Assembly: GCF_028290105.1 (NCBI RefSeq) | Contig: NZ_JAQGKL010000102.1 | Span: forward strand, 1 to 41,003 | Direction: 5' to 3' | Origin: Methylobacterium sp. | GTDB lineage: Bacteria; Pseudomonadota; Alphaproteobacteria; Rhizobiales; Beijerinckiaceae | DNA: 41,003 bases | Shown: positions 15,984-29,519 of the stretch, one piece after another | How positions within the stretch are numbered: position 1 is the stretch's first letter | Layout: every line of letters starts with the position of its first letter | Notes under the pieces: generated by a model | Database searches by the model: none | Told to the model about the DNA's origin: nothing | Seen by the model: the letters and a program-made list of their open reading frames with translations, nothing else | Program-made: the position numbers and the translations under genes

Positions 15984-16700
15984 TCAGAGATTCGTTTCCT
16001 CGAAAGCCCGCACCCATTCAGCACAAATTCCCGAGCGGACGATGTCGTCGAGGGTAAATTCTACCACTGGGATCGGCATCATCCGGCTCTTGATGAGGTG
16101 AATGACGGTGCGCAGGCCCGACGTCTCGCGCAGATCCGTCTGCGAGACGTCGCCGTTGATGATCACCTGGCAATCGTCTCCGATGCGGGTGAGGAACATC
16201 TTGATCTCGGCGGTGGTGGTGTTCTGCGCCTCGTCGAGGATCACGAGGCAGTTCTTGAAGGTGCGCCCGCGCATGACTTCGAAGGGCACGACCTCGATGT
16301 CGCCGGTCTTCACCGCGATCTCGAAGGCGGCCTCGCCCATGCGCTCCTTGATGGTCTCCGTGAGGGGAGCGACCCAGGGCGCGATCTTCTCTTCCAGGGT
16401 GCCGGGGAAGAAACCGAGCGAGCGGCCGGAGGGCACGTTGGGCCGCGTGATGATGACCTTGGCGATGCGGCGCTGGCGGAGCTGGTCGGCGGCGCGGGTC
16501 CCGGCGATGAAGGTCTTGCCGGTGCCGGCGGGGCCGAGCACGATCACCTGTTTGTGAAGGGCCAGGGCGTCGAGATACTGCGCCTGGCGTTCGGTGAGGG
16601 GCTGGATCGGACTGAGGATGCGTTCTTCGTCGAAGCGGGTCTTGTGCAGCCGGACCGGGCGGTCCTCAACGAGTTCAAGTCGTGCGCGGCGTCTCTTCAT
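15984..16700 (-). CDS. PhoH-family ATPase
   Basis: A 238-residue P-loop ATPase of the PhoH type. Walker A GPAGTGKT is at 56-63 and Walker B LVILDEAQ at 152-159, followed by NTTTAEIKMFLTRIG and GDVSQTDL, the sensor-like motifs of PhoH proteins. These are the helicase-like core of the family, proposed to act in RNA metabolism. There is no KH domain, so this is the short form rather than the PhoH that sits with YbeY; it resembles the E. coli PhoH/PhoL core. The ATG at 16700 follows a GGAG about 12 nt upstream. It is on the same strand as the helicase gene but 400 bp away. Its true role in this organism is not known. Confidence 0.93.
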   Translation of the reverse strand: MKRRRARLELVEDRPVRLHKTRFDEERILSPIQPLTERQAQYLDALALHKQVIVLGPAGTGKTFIAGTRAADQLRQRRIAKVIITRPNVPSGRSLGFFPGTLEEKIAPWVAPLTETIKERMGEAAFEIAVKTGDIEVVPFEVMRGRTFKNCLVILDEAQNTTTAEIKMFLTRIGDDCQVIINGDVSQTDLRETSGLRTVIHLIKSRMMPIPVVEFTLDDIVRSGICAEWVRAFEETNL

Positions 16701-17100
16701 CGATCAACACTCCAACCGGACTTGCCAACCTGGATTTAATCTGAGCCTGACTTGCTGAACTTGCGTCGTGTCATTGTTTGACCAATCCCGTCCCGGCGAT
16801 CCTTTCCATACTCGCCCGCTTTACAGCCAATCCGGCGACCGCCTCCAAGTTCCAGGGGGCGCCATCTCACCTGTGGATTCCCGTCGTGGCTCCACCTGAC
16901 CACGAATTCCAGCGTTGCACGCACCATGCCGCGATCGCCGCGACAGGGGCGTGACAGCCACTATTCTTGTGAATGGTGTAAAAAGTCTGCGCCGATCCCG
17001 CAGTGCGGGATCGTGCGGGCCGATTGCCCGGCCCCGTGCCGGAGAAGACGCAGTCCGCATCGACGCCCGCCCCTCGCGCCTCCGTCCAGGACCCTGAGGA
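16701..17100. other. Intergenic region uvrD to phoH-type gene
   Basis: No gene supported in 400 bp. It should hold the phoH promoter; on the reverse strand I see no convincing -35/-10 pair. The region includes a perfect palindrome listed separately and a small AT-rich patch at 16963-16985. Confidence 0.4.
16994..17012. promoter_or_regulatory. Perfect 9-bp inverted repeat with 1-bp centre
   Basis: GATCCCGCA-g-TGCGGGATC reads the same on both strands. With a single central base it is better suited to bind a dimeric regulator than to form a hairpin. On the reverse strand, where transcription of uvrD arrives, an AAAAA/TTTTT run lies 9 bp beyond, so a terminator role is also conceivable. Confidence 0.4.
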
Positions 17101-19467
17101 TCAGGCTTCCTGGATGAAGCTGTCGAGCACCATCTTCCGGCCGGCTTTGTCGAAATCAACGGTGAGCTTGTTTCCGTCCACACCCACCACGGTGCCGGGG
17201 CCGAACTTCATGTGGAGCACCCGCATGTCGAGGCTGAAGGCGGAGGGGGCCCCGCTCGACTTGGCGATGAGCTCGCCCTCGATCTGGCGCGGCCCCCCGC
17301 GTCCCGACGGGGCGCGGTTGCCGACGCCGTAGCCGTTGGCGTTGCCGTTCTGCGCGGTGTTGGCCTGGGCCCGCTGCCAGCCCGGCGTGCCGTAGGACGA
17401 GCCGAAGGGGGTGGGATTGCGGTCGAAGCGCGAGGCCCCGGCCGAGAAGTGGGCGGGCGCGTCGAGGACGTCCACGCTGTCCTCGGGCAACTCGTCGATG
17501 AAGCGGCTCGGGATCGTGGAGGACCACAGGCCGTGGATGCGCCGGTTGACGGCGAACGACAGCTTGGCGCGCTTGCGGGCGCGGGTCAGCCCCACATGGG
17601 CGAGACGGCGCTCCTCCTCCAGGCCGGCGCGGCCGCTCTCGTCGAGCGCGCGCTGGTTGGGGAACAGGCCGTCCTCCCAGCCGGGCAGGAACACGGTGTC
17701 GAACTCCAGGCCCTTGGCGGCATGCAGCGTCATCAGCGAGACGCGGTCGGCCCCCTCCTGCTCGCTGGCTTCCATGACGAGCGAGACGTGTTCGAGGAAG
17801 GCGGCCAGATCCGGGAATTCCTCCATGGAGCGCACGAACTCCTTGAGGTTCTCGAGGCGCCCGGCGGCGTCGGCGGACTTATCCTTCTGCCACATCTCGG
17901 TGTAGCCGGATTCCTCCAGGATGGTCTGGGCCACCTCGGAATGCGGCTGTGTGCCGATCATCCGCGACCAGCGGGAAAAACTCTCGACCAGCGCCCGCAC
18001 GCCCGAGCGGGCGCGGGGCTTGAGCTCGTCGGTCTCGACGACGAGGCGGGCCGCCTGCAGGAGCGGCACCCGCTCGGCGCGGGAATAGGCGTGCAGCGCC
18101 TGCAGCGTCGCATCGCCGAGGCCCCGCTTCGGGGTGTTGAAGATGCGCTCGAAGGCGAGGTCGTCGGCCGGGTTGGCGGTGACGCGCAGGTATGCCAGCG
18201 CGTCGCGGATCTCGGCCCGCTCGTAGAAGCGCGGACCGCCGATGACGCGGTAGGGCAGCCCGAGCTGGACAAAGCGATCCTCGATCTCGCGCATCTGCGC
18301 GGAGATGCGCACCAGCACGGCGATCTCGGACAAGGGGTGCTGCTTGGCCTGGAGGCTCTCGATGGCTTCGGCGAGCTGGCGCGCCTCTTCCTCGGAATCC
18401 CAGGCGCCCGAGACGGTCACCTTCTCGCCGGGCACGTCCTCGGTGCGCAGCGTCTTGCCGAGCCGGCCCTCGTTCTTGGCGATGAGGCCGGAGGCGGCGG
18501 CCAGGATATGGCCGGTGGAGCGGTAGTTGCGCTCGAGACGCACCACGACGGCGCCGGGGAAATCGTGCTCGAAGCGCAGGATGTTGTCGACCTCGGCCCC
18601 GCGCCAGCCGTAGATCGACTGGTCGTCGTCGCCCACGCAGGCCACGTTGCGGTGCCCCTGCGCCAGCAGGCGCAGCCAGAGGTACTGGGCGACGTTGGTG
18701 TCCTGGTACTCGTCCACCAGGATGTAGCGGAAGCGCTGCTGGTAGTTCTCCAGCACGTCGGGGTTCTCGCGCCAGAGCTTGAGGCAGAGCAGCAGCAGGT
18801 CGCCGAAATCGGCGGCGTTGAGCGTCAGCAGCCGGGCCTGGTAGGCGGAGTAGAGCGTGCCGCCCTTGCCGAAGGCGAAGGCCTGGGCCTCGCCCGGCGG
18901 CACCTGCTCGGGCAGGAGGCCCCGGTTCTTCCAGCCGTCGATGGCCGAGGACAGGGCGCGCGCCGGCCAACGCTTCTCGTCGATGTTCTGGTCGGCGATG
19001 ACCTGCTTCATCAGGCGAAGCTGGTCGTCCATGCCGAGAATGGTGAAATCCGAGCGCAGGCCCACGAGTTCGGCGTGGCGGCGCAGGATCTTGGTGCCGA
19101 TGGAATGGAAGGTGCCGAGCCAGGGCATGCCCTCGCCCGCCGGCCCGATGAGCCCGCCGATGCGGTGCTTCATCTCGCGGGCGGCCTTGTTGGTGAAGGT
19201 CACCGAAAGGATGTCGAAGGGCCGGGCCTTGCCCGTCGCGATGAGGTGGGCGATGCGCGTCGTCAGCACGCGGGTCTTGCCGGTGCCCGCGCCGGCGAGC
19301 ACCAGGACTGGCCCGTCGGTCGCCTCCACGGCGCGGCGCTGATCGGGGTTCAGCCCTTCGAGATAGGACCCGCCCTGGGGCCGCAGGGCGGCCATGGCAC
19401 GGGCGGCGATGGAGGTCGGGGCGGCGTCGGTGGCGAAGTGGCCGGCCGCGTCGGAGCGCTGGGTCAT
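17101..19467 (-). CDS. uvrD: ATP-dependent DNA helicase, UvrD/PcrA type
   Basis: A superfamily 1A 3'-5' helicase of 788 residues for nucleotide excision and mismatch repair and for clearing proteins from replicating DNA. The Q motif LNPDQRRAV is at 39-47, Walker A AGAGTGKT at 58-65, TFTNKAAREMK at 90-100, Walker B VDEYQDTN at 251-258, GDDDQSIYGWRGA follows, and the C-terminal motifs SLMTLHAAKGLEF and VGLTRARKRAKL are present. The C terminus carries the Tudor-like element HMKFGPGTVVGVDG seen in PcrA/UvrD. I start at ATG 19467 (AGGGA upstream); the open frame extends 165 bp upstream with unlikely sequence. Whether this is the UvrD or PcrA orthologue cannot be settled by eye. Confidence 0.95.
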   Translation of the reverse strand: MTQRSDAAGHFATDAAPTSIAARAMAALRPQGGSYLEGLNPDQRRAVEATDGPVLVLAGAGTGKTRVLTTRIAHLIATGKARPFDILSVTFTNKAAREMKHRIGGLIGPAGEGMPWLGTFHSIGTKILRRHAELVGLRSDFTILGMDDQLRLMKQVIADQNIDEKRWPARALSSAIDGWKNRGLLPEQVPPGEAQAFAFGKGGTLYSAYQARLLTLNAADFGDLLLLCLKLWRENPDVLENYQQRFRYILVDEYQDTNVAQYLWLRLLAQGHRNVACVGDDDQSIYGWRGAEVDNILRFEHDFPGAVVVRLERNYRSTGHILAAASGLIAKNEGRLGKTLRTEDVPGEKVTVSGAWDSEEEARQLAEAIESLQAKQHPLSEIAVLVRISAQMREIEDRFVQLGLPYRVIGGPRFYERAEIRDALAYLRVTANPADDLAFERIFNTPKRGLGDATLQALHAYSRAERVPLLQAARLVVETDELKPRARSGVRALVESFSRWSRMIGTQPHSEVAQTILEESGYTEMWQKDKSADAAGRLENLKEFVRSMEEFPDLAAFLEHVSLVMEASEQEGADRVSLMTLHAAKGLEFDTVFLPGWEDGLFPNQRALDESGRAGLEEERRLAHVGLTRARKRAKLSFAVNRRIHGLWSSTIPSRFIDELPEDSVDVLDAPAHFSAGASRFDRNPTPFGSSYGTPGWQRAQANTAQNGNANGYGVGNRAPSGRGGPRQIEGELIAKSSGAPSAFSLDMRVLHMKFGPGTVVGVDGNKLTVDFDKAGRKMVLDSFIQEA

Positions 19468-19656
19468 GGGCCCATCCCTGGACCAAAACGCGAACGGCGT
19501 CGAGGGTGGGCCGGGTCGCCGGAGCGATCGGGCGTCGCCGGCGCTCGGCGCCGGGCCGTCACCACAGGGTCGCATGGGCCAGGGCCTCGGGAACCCGCCT
19601 TCGCACCCGCGAGTCGTCTCGGCAGATCCCACACGTCATCGAACAAGGACGAATCC

Positions 19657-19899
19657 ATGCGTGCCACCCTCCTCGCCGGCCTGGCGCTCCTCGCGGCGGG
19701 CCCGGCCCTCGCCCAGTCGCGCGGCGGGATCGACAGCCTTAACGCCACCAACGAGCGGCTCTCGAACCGCAGCGAGATCCGGGGCATCGAGCAGCGCCAG
19801 CAGTTCCAGAACAACCAGACGCGCATGGACATCCAGCGCAGCGACCTGTTCCGCCCGAGCGCCCCCTCCGCCCCGATCGTCGTTCCGGGACGCCGCTGA
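19657..19899 (+). CDS. Small exported protein, unknown function
   Basis: An 80-residue product with a signal peptide (MRATLLAGLALLAAGPALAQ, cleaved after AQ or ALA). The mature part is polar with many Asn, Gln, Arg and Ser (SLNATNERLSNRSEIRGIEQ) and looks helical, ending in a Pro-rich segment. AAGGAC lies 7 nt before the ATG. It is divergent from uvrD and convergent with the hybrid kinase gene. Not recognised; similar small periplasmic proteins are common in this group. Confidence 0.78.
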   Translation: MRATLLAGLALLAAGPALAQSRGGIDSLNATNERLSNRSEIRGIEQRQQFQNNQTRMDIQRSDLFRPSAPSAPIVVPGRR

Positions 19900-19971
19900 G
19901 ACCACGCGCCCGGTCGCCGGCCGGTTCCGCGACGGGGTCACGGGCCCCGATACCGTCAGGCGCGACGTGGT

Positions 19972-22061
19972 TCAGGCCTCCAGCGCCAAGGTTGAAGTGT
20001 CCGAAGGGGGCGCCTCTGAATTCAGCAGGTGCGCCTGCAGTTTCGAGACGAGGTCCGCCGCGCGGTACGGCTTCTGCAGCAGATCGAAGGCGCTCGCATC
20101 CTGCTCCTCGCGCAGGAAGCCGGAGGTGAGGATCATCGGAATGTGGGGCCATCGCCGTCTCACGAGATGACCGAGTTCCAGACCCGTCAGGGACCCCGGC
20201 ATGTTCACATCGCTGAACACGAGGGCGATCCCCGGTTTCTGGTCGAGGAGCGTGAGCGCCTCATCGCCGTTCCGGGCCGCGAAGACCTCGAAATCGAGCG
20301 CTTCCATGGCCGCGACCGTGGTCTGGCGCACGTCGTCGTCGTCCTCGACCACGAGGATCGTTCGACCGCCACCCTGCAGAGCTTCGGACATCTCGTCCGG
20401 ATGCGGCGCCGCCCGGGTCCGGTCGTCGCGGTCCGCCGCCGGCAGCGCGAGGGTGATGCGGGTGCCCTGTCCCGGCACGCTCTCGGCGGAGATCGCGCCG
20501 CCGCTCTGCTGAACGAAGCCGTGCACCATGCTGAGGCCGAGCCCGGTGCCCTTGCCCGCCTCCTTGGTCGTGAAGAAGGGCTCGAAGACCCGGGCCAGGA
20601 CGGAGGGCGGCATGCCCGTGCCCGTGTCGCAGACCGTGATCTCGACGAACCTGTCGGCCGCCTCGCCGCCCGCGGCGGCATGCGCCTGGGGGCGAACCGA
20701 TATCGTCAGACGTCCACCCTCCGGCATGGCGTCGCGGGCATTGACCGCCAGGTTGATCAGGGCCGCCTCCAACTGCGCGTGGTCGACGCAGATGTCCGGC
20801 AGCGGCTCCTCCATCGAGAGGGACAGGCTGACCCGCTCGCCCAGGGTGCGTTTGAGCAGCTCGATCAGGCCGGGCATGAAGGCCGCGAAATCCAGGCCCA
20901 CGGGTTGGAGGGGAGAGCGCCGCGAGAACGTCAGGAGCCGGCTCGTGAGTTCGGCGCAGCGCTGCGCGCCCTCGATGGCGTTCTGCACGCGCCGAAGGGC
21001 TTTCTCGTCGCCGCGAAGCGAGCCCTGCAGCAGGTCCAGGTTCCCGATGACGATGCTCAGCATGTTGTTGAAGTCGTGCGCGATGCCGCCGGTGAGACGG
21101 CCGACGGCCTCGAGCTTCGAGGCGTGGAGCAGGCTGAGTTCGAGTTCCTTGCGCTCCGTCACATCGAACCACATCCCGAAGAGCTCGGGCGGGCTGCCGT
21201 CGTCGGGATGGTTGACGACGATCTGATCGAGGATGTGCCGCTCGTCGCCATCGGCGTTGCGCCAGCGATATTCCAGCGAGACCGTGCCGGTCTCGGTGAC
21301 GGCGCGGAGCGCGGCGAGAACCGGGTCCCTGTCCTGCGCATTCAACTGCGATTGCCAGAAACCCGCCCCCCCGAACGCGTCACGGGGGAAACCGGTGATC
21401 CGCTCGATGTTGTCGCTGGTGAAGTTCAGGCAGCGGTCCGTTTCCCCGAGGGGCGCGGTGTAGAGGGCGATCGGAAGGCTGCGCAGCACGGCGGCCTGAT
21501 GCTGCTCGCCCCTGCGCAGGGCCCGCTCGGCTTCGAGCTTCTCGCCCCGAACGCGCAGGTTCTCGAGGAGCAACTGCTTTTCGGCCGCCGCCTTCCGCCG
21601 GATTTCCTCGGTCTTGCGGTAGAGCTCGACGAAGACGCCGACCTTCGATTTCAGGACCAGGGGCTGAATCGGCTTGAAGACGTAGTCGACGGCGCCGGCC
21701 GAGTAGCCGCGGAAGATGTGGATGTCGTCCTTGTTGTGGGCCGTCAGGAACAGGATCGGGACCTGCGAGCTCCGGGGGCGGCTCCGGATCAGGGAGGCGA
21801 CCTCGTAGCCGTCCATGCGGGGCATCTGCACATCGAGCAGGATCAGCGCGAAGTCGTCGCGCAGGGTCCGGCGCAGGGCTTCCTCCGGCGAGTCCACCAG
21901 GACGAGGTCGAGGCCGGGCTCGTCGAGCACCTCCGAGGCGGCGAGCAGGTTTCGCCGATCGTCGTCGACGATCAGGATCTTGGCGCGGATCACCGGATCC
22001 CCGGTTTCCGCCACGACGCCCGGACCATCCGGCCCCGGCGCGACGAGGGTCGAGAGCTCGC

Positions 22062-22065
<4 letters not shown>
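19972..22065 (-). CDS. Hybrid sensor histidine kinase, REC-PAS-HisKA-HATPase-REC
   Basis: A soluble 697-residue hybrid kinase with receivers at both ends. The N-terminal REC has the acidic pair in LIVDDD and phosphoacceptor Asp78 (LILLDVQMPRMDG) and ends with KPIQP. A coiled linker (about 145-190) leads to a PAS domain (about 190-305). The HisKA H-box GGIAHDFNNML has His330, and the ATPase has N-box NLAVNARDAMPEGG, G1 DTGTGM and FEPFFTTKEAGKGTGLGL. The C-terminal REC (about 569-685) has Asp619 in FSDVNMPG. No membrane segment is seen. Its ATG overlaps the stop of the giant kinase upstream by 4 bp (ATGA), so the two are one translationally coupled unit. Signal and output are unknown. Confidence 0.93.
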
Positions 22066-26237
<4,172 letters not shown>

Positions 26238-26866
26238 TCGGACATACCTTCGGCAGGAAGCTCTGGCCTGGCGGCCCGACCATCGGAGTGAAAGTTCGGA
26301 GACGGGAAGAGAACGCGAGACGTCGAGGAAAGGCGGGTACGGGTTTCAGGTTGAACGGCGGCTTAATCGCTGGCGTTGACAAAAGCGAACGGTTTTCAGG
26401 GTACAGGGAAAACGCAATCCTACTGTACGGTTTCTTGCTTACAAGCGTTTGCGCCGCCAGATCATAATTCTACCTACGGTGATACTCGACGACACCGACC
26501 GACGATCGACAACTTCTGCGCACATGCCGAACGCCCCATGGCCTTGCCCGTTGCGGTCGGCCAATGGCCGGGGGTGTCGCGGCCGGAGCATCGGCATCGA
26601 CCGGCGGGCGGAGTGACGGCCCGGCTCGGCCCGATCTCACCGCGCCCGGCCGGCGCGTGTCTCCATTCAGAAGCGGAGGTCGGGCACACGAGTATTCGGA
26701 AAACCCGCGACAGTGCTTCTGATACGCGAAAGCACTAGACTCTGGCGTCTCGCCATCCAATTCAATCCTTCGCTTCGACGCGATTGATAGCACCACCTTC
26801 GACTTTGCTCGAATATTCGTGTAGCGTCTGAGCATCAGGTGATTCACTGATGCCCGGGAGTCGCGC
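26238..26866. promoter_or_regulatory. Divergent control region between the giant kinase and the efflux/TAXI cluster
   Basis: No gene supported in 629 bp; short frames here lack sensible composition. TTGACA (26376-26381) is followed after 17-18 bp by GGTACA/GTACAG, a possible + strand promoter. The inverted repeat listed next lies over it. A second AT-rich patch at about 26760-26825 precedes the 4-TM gene and may hold its promoter. Confidence 0.45.
26401..26428. promoter_or_regulatory. Inverted repeat GTACAG-N16-CTGTAC
   Basis: Perfect 6-bp half-sites at 26401-26406 and 26423-26428 have centres 22 bp apart, two helical turns, so both face the same side of DNA. They overlap or follow the putative TTGACA promoter, a position suited to a repressor or a response regulator dimer. 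Short half-sites mean chance cannot be excluded. Confidence 0.35.
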
Positions 26867-27334
26867 ATGGCCATGGCAGCGCAGATCGACACACTCCTGC
26901 CGCTCTCGGCCGTCGCGCCGTCGAACAATCAGCGATTGTTCCTGCGATATTTCACGGCGATCCTGATCGACCTCGTCGTGCTGAACCTGTTCGTCGAATA
27001 TTCCGGGAAAGTCTTCATCGAGTCGTTCACGATTTCCCTGCTGGCCGCCATCCTGCTGCAGGTCCTGCTGAAGCTTACGATCGTCGTCGAGCATTGGGTC
27101 GCCGATTTCTTCAATGCGAGATCCGGCGCCGTCATGAAATTTTCGCGCTTCTTCTTCGCCTGGCTGGTCCTGTTCGGCTCCAAGTTCGTGATCCTGGAGG
27201 CTCTGACGGTCGTGTTCGGCAGCAGCGTTCGTTTCGAGGGCGCCTTCCACGGAATGGTGACGCTGATCGTGGTCGTCGTGACGATGCTCGTCGCCGAGGA
27301 GGCGATCGTGCGGCTCTATCGGAAGCTCAACTGA
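26867..27334 (+). CDS. Small membrane protein with four predicted TM helices, unknown
   Basis: A 155-residue protein I cannot assign. Hydrophobic segments at about 24-44, 53-74, 92-113 and 127-147 predict four helices. Charged residues sit at helix ends, and one glutamate (E111, ILEALTVVF) lies at a membrane boundary. The short polar N terminus has no signal peptide, and the C terminus is RLYRKLN. The ATG has GGGAG 6 nt upstream. It is the first gene of the + strand cluster, 15 bp before the membrane fusion protein gene, so co-transcription is very likely. It may be an accessory subunit of the efflux pair or of the TAXI receptor. Confidence 0.82.
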   Translation: MAMAAQIDTLLPLSAVAPSNNQRLFLRYFTAILIDLVVLNLFVEYSGKVFIESFTISLLAAILLQVLLKLTIVVEHWVADFFNARSGAVMKFSRFFFAWLVLFGSKFVILEALTVVFGSSVRFEGAFHGMVTLIVVVVTMLVAEEAIVRLYRKLN

Positions 27335-27349
27335 AAGATCGCTCCAGCC

Positions 27350-28477
27350 ATGGCCCGGATGTCAGCGGATCGCGAGGGCGACGGCTCCGTGCCGGACTTT
27401 CCCGCGCAGCGGCAAAGCCCCGCGAAGAACCCGGTGCGCCGCGTCACCCTGGCGGTCGTGGCGCTGGGCGCGGTCCTCTTCGCCTACGGCATCGCCGGTG
27501 ACCGCGAGACACCCTACACCGCGCAGGGCCTGGTCCAGGCCTATCTCGTGCGGATCGCCCCGGAGGTCGCCGGCAAGGTCACCGAGGTCGGCGTGCGCAC
27601 CGACCAGCGCGTGAATGCCGGCACGGTCCTGTTCCGCATCGATCCGGATGCCTATGCGCTCGCCGTGCGCCGCGCCGAAGCGAAGCTCGAAGCCGCCGGG
27701 CAATCGATCGGTGCCTCGACGGCCGCCGTCGCCTCGGCCCAGGCCAAGCTCGCCGACGCGGTCTCGAAGCGCGAGAACGCGCGCGAGCAGACGGGGCGCA
27801 TCTTCGAGCTCGTCAGGAAGGGCGTCTACGCCCAGGCCCGCCAGCAGCAGGCGCAGACGACCCTCGACTCCGCCGAGGCGGGCGTGTCCCAGGCGCAGGC
27901 CGAGGTCGAGAAGGCCCAGCAGACCCTCGGGCCGCAGGGCCAGGACAATCCTCAGATCCGCGAGGCCCTGGGCGCGCTGGAACAGGCCAATCTCGACCTC
28001 ACGCGCACGGCGGTCGTCGCCCCGTCCGACGGCGGCGTCACCAATCTCTCGCTGGCGGTCGGCCAGGTGCTCGGCAAGGGCGAGGCCGCCATGACCTATA
28101 TCGACCTGCGCGAGGTCTGGATCGAGGCGGCGTTCCGCGAGAACAGCCTGGAGGCGATCGCGGTGGGCAATCCCGTCGAGATCGTCCTCGACATCCTGCC
28201 GGGACGGGTGATCCCGGGGCGCGTCGCGGCCCTCGGCTACGGCGTCGGGAACCGCAGCGTCGATGCCCGCACGGGCCTGCCCAGCCCGCGCGCCCAGAGC
28301 GGCTGGATCTGGACGCCGCAAGCCATGCCGGTGCGGATCGAGTTCGACCGGGAGACCCGCCCCCTGCGCGTCGGCTCCCAGGCGAGCGTGATGGTCTATC
28401 CCCACGACAGCCCCGTGATGAACGCCATCGGGCGGTTCCGCATGCGGCTCGTGGCGCTCCTGACCTATGTCCACTGA
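27350..28477 (+). CDS. HlyD/EmrA-family membrane fusion protein
   Basis: A periplasmic adaptor of 375 residues that links an inner-membrane pump to the outer envelope. A single helix at about 31-49 anchors it. The lipoyl-like half (APEVAGKVTEVGVRTDQRVNAG) at about 60-100 is followed by a long Ala/Gln-rich coiled-coil hairpin (about 105-205), the second lipoyl half (VAPSDGGVTNLSLAVGQVL) and a beta-barrel region with VEIVLDILPGRVIPGRV. This order is the EmrA/AaeA/YibH type. It overlaps the next gene, a DUF2955-like permease, by 11 bp, the usual partner of such adaptors. The start could also be the second ATG three codons on; neither has a strong ribosome-binding site. Confidence 0.93.
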   Translation: MARMSADREGDGSVPDFPAQRQSPAKNPVRRVTLAVVALGAVLFAYGIAGDRETPYTAQGLVQAYLVRIAPEVAGKVTEVGVRTDQRVNAGTVLFRIDPDAYALAVRRAEAKLEAAGQSIGASTAAVASAQAKLADAVSKRENAREQTGRIFELVRKGVYAQARQQQAQTTLDSAEAGVSQAQAEVEKAQQTLGPQGQDNPQIREALGALEQANLDLTRTAVVAPSDGGVTNLSLAVGQVLGKGEAAMTYIDLREVWIEAAFRENSLEAIAVGNPVEIVLDILPGRVIPGRVAALGYGVGNRSVDARTGLPSPRAQSGWIWTPQAMPVRIEFDRETRPLRVGSQASVMVYPHDSPVMNAIGRFRMRLVALLTYVH

Positions 28478-29519
28478 TCCCGCCCGTGACGTCGGGCCTG
28501 CCGGGGCACGCCGCGCCGCCCTTCGCCTCGCCTTCGGCGCCACCGCCTGCTTCGGCCTCGTCGAGGCGCGCGGCTGGGATGCGACCTTCCTGGTGCCCCT
28601 GCTGACCGCGCAGATGCTCGTCAAGCTCCGCCAGCCGCCGACGCTTCGCCAGGGCGTCGGCCTCCTCGTCGCGATCGCGCTGTCGACGGGGTTGGTCCTC
28701 GCGGTCACGGCCTCCTTCATCGGCCATCCCGCCGTCCTGATCCTCGCGCTGGCGCTCCTGCTCTACCTGTCGTTCTACGCGCATCGCAGGGCTGCGCCGG
28801 ACCTCGTGACGCTCCTGATCCAGATCGCGGCGGTGTCCCTGCCGGTCCTCGCCGTCGCCGCGCCGGACGCGGCCACGGGCTTTGCCGCGACGCTCTTGTG
28901 CGCGGGGACCGTGGCGCTGCTCACCGTCTGGCTCGCCTTCGCGGCATTTCCGGGCGGCGGCCCCGAATCCGGTGCGCCGCCGATCGGCGCCTCGGCCCCG
29001 CCTGACGCGGCACGTGGGGCGCTCCTCGACACCCTCGTTCTGCTGCCGGTCCTGACCGGGTTCATCCTCGTCGCCACGGAACTCGCGGTCGTCGTGCTGA
29101 TCGTGATCGTGACGCTACTCCGGCAGCACGATCCCGAGACGGGGCGGCGCGCGGCACTGGGGCTGATCCTGGGCAACCTGATCGGCGGCGTGGCGGCGGC
29201 CGTCGCCTACGACCTGATCCTGATGAACGACACGCTGCCGTTCTTCGTCCTCGTCTGCCTCGCCGCCACGCTGATGTTCGCGGGCCGCATCGCGGGCGCC
29301 GGTGCGCGGGCGCCGGTCAACGCGATCGCGCTGGCGACCTTCATCCTCCTGCTGGGGCTCGGGATGTCGCCGTTGCCGGGCGGCAGCGGGGAGGCCTTCG
29401 CGGCGCGGCTCGTCAACGTCCTGATGGCGTCGGCCTATGCCATCGGGGCGGTCTCGCTCCTGGGGAGCCGGCGCGGCGGATCGCTCCGCCTGACGCCGGG
29501 CAGGACGAGGGCGCCGTGA
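28467..29519 (+). CDS. DUF2955/FUSC-like inner-membrane permease
   Basis: A 350-residue membrane protein with about ten helices in two halves separated by a Gly/Pro/Ala-rich loop (GGGPESGAPPIGASAPP at about 164-180). The two-fold layout, length and pairing with a HlyD-type adaptor fit the DUF2955 branch of aromatic-acid-exporter-like (FUSC/AaeB) proteins. The N-terminal helix contains FLVPLLTAQMLVKLRQPP, reminiscent of family members. The start overlaps the adaptor gene and the stop overlaps the GTG start of the TAXI gene (GTGA), so all three are probably made together. The exported substrate is unknown; aromatic acids or hydrophobic stressors are guesses from the family. Confidence 0.82.
   Translation: MSTDPARDVGPAGARRAALRLAFGATACFGLVEARGWDATFLVPLLTAQMLVKLRQPPTLRQGVGLLVAIALSTGLVLAVTASFIGHPAVLILALALLLYLSFYAHRRAAPDLVTLLIQIAAVSLPVLAVAAPDAATGFAATLLCAGTVALLTVWLAFAAFPGGGPESGAPPIGASAPPDAARGALLDTLVLLPVLTGFILVATELAVVVLIVIVTLLRQHDPETGRRAALGLILGNLIGGVAAAVAYDLILMNDTLPFFVLVCLAATLMFAGRIAGAGARAPVNAIALATFILLLGLGMSPLPGGSGEAFAARLVNVLMASAYAIGAVSLLGSRRGGSLRLTPGRTRAP

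Noticed and set aside
17212..19899. 895-residue + strand frame opposite uvrD
   Set aside because: Only its last 80 residues, from ATG 19657, form a sensible exported protein; the rest is antisense shadow of the helicase gene.
26376..26738. 120-residue + strand frame in the divergent control region
   Set aside because: No ribosome-binding site, low-complexity composition and no recognisable fold; it overlaps promoter-like sequence.
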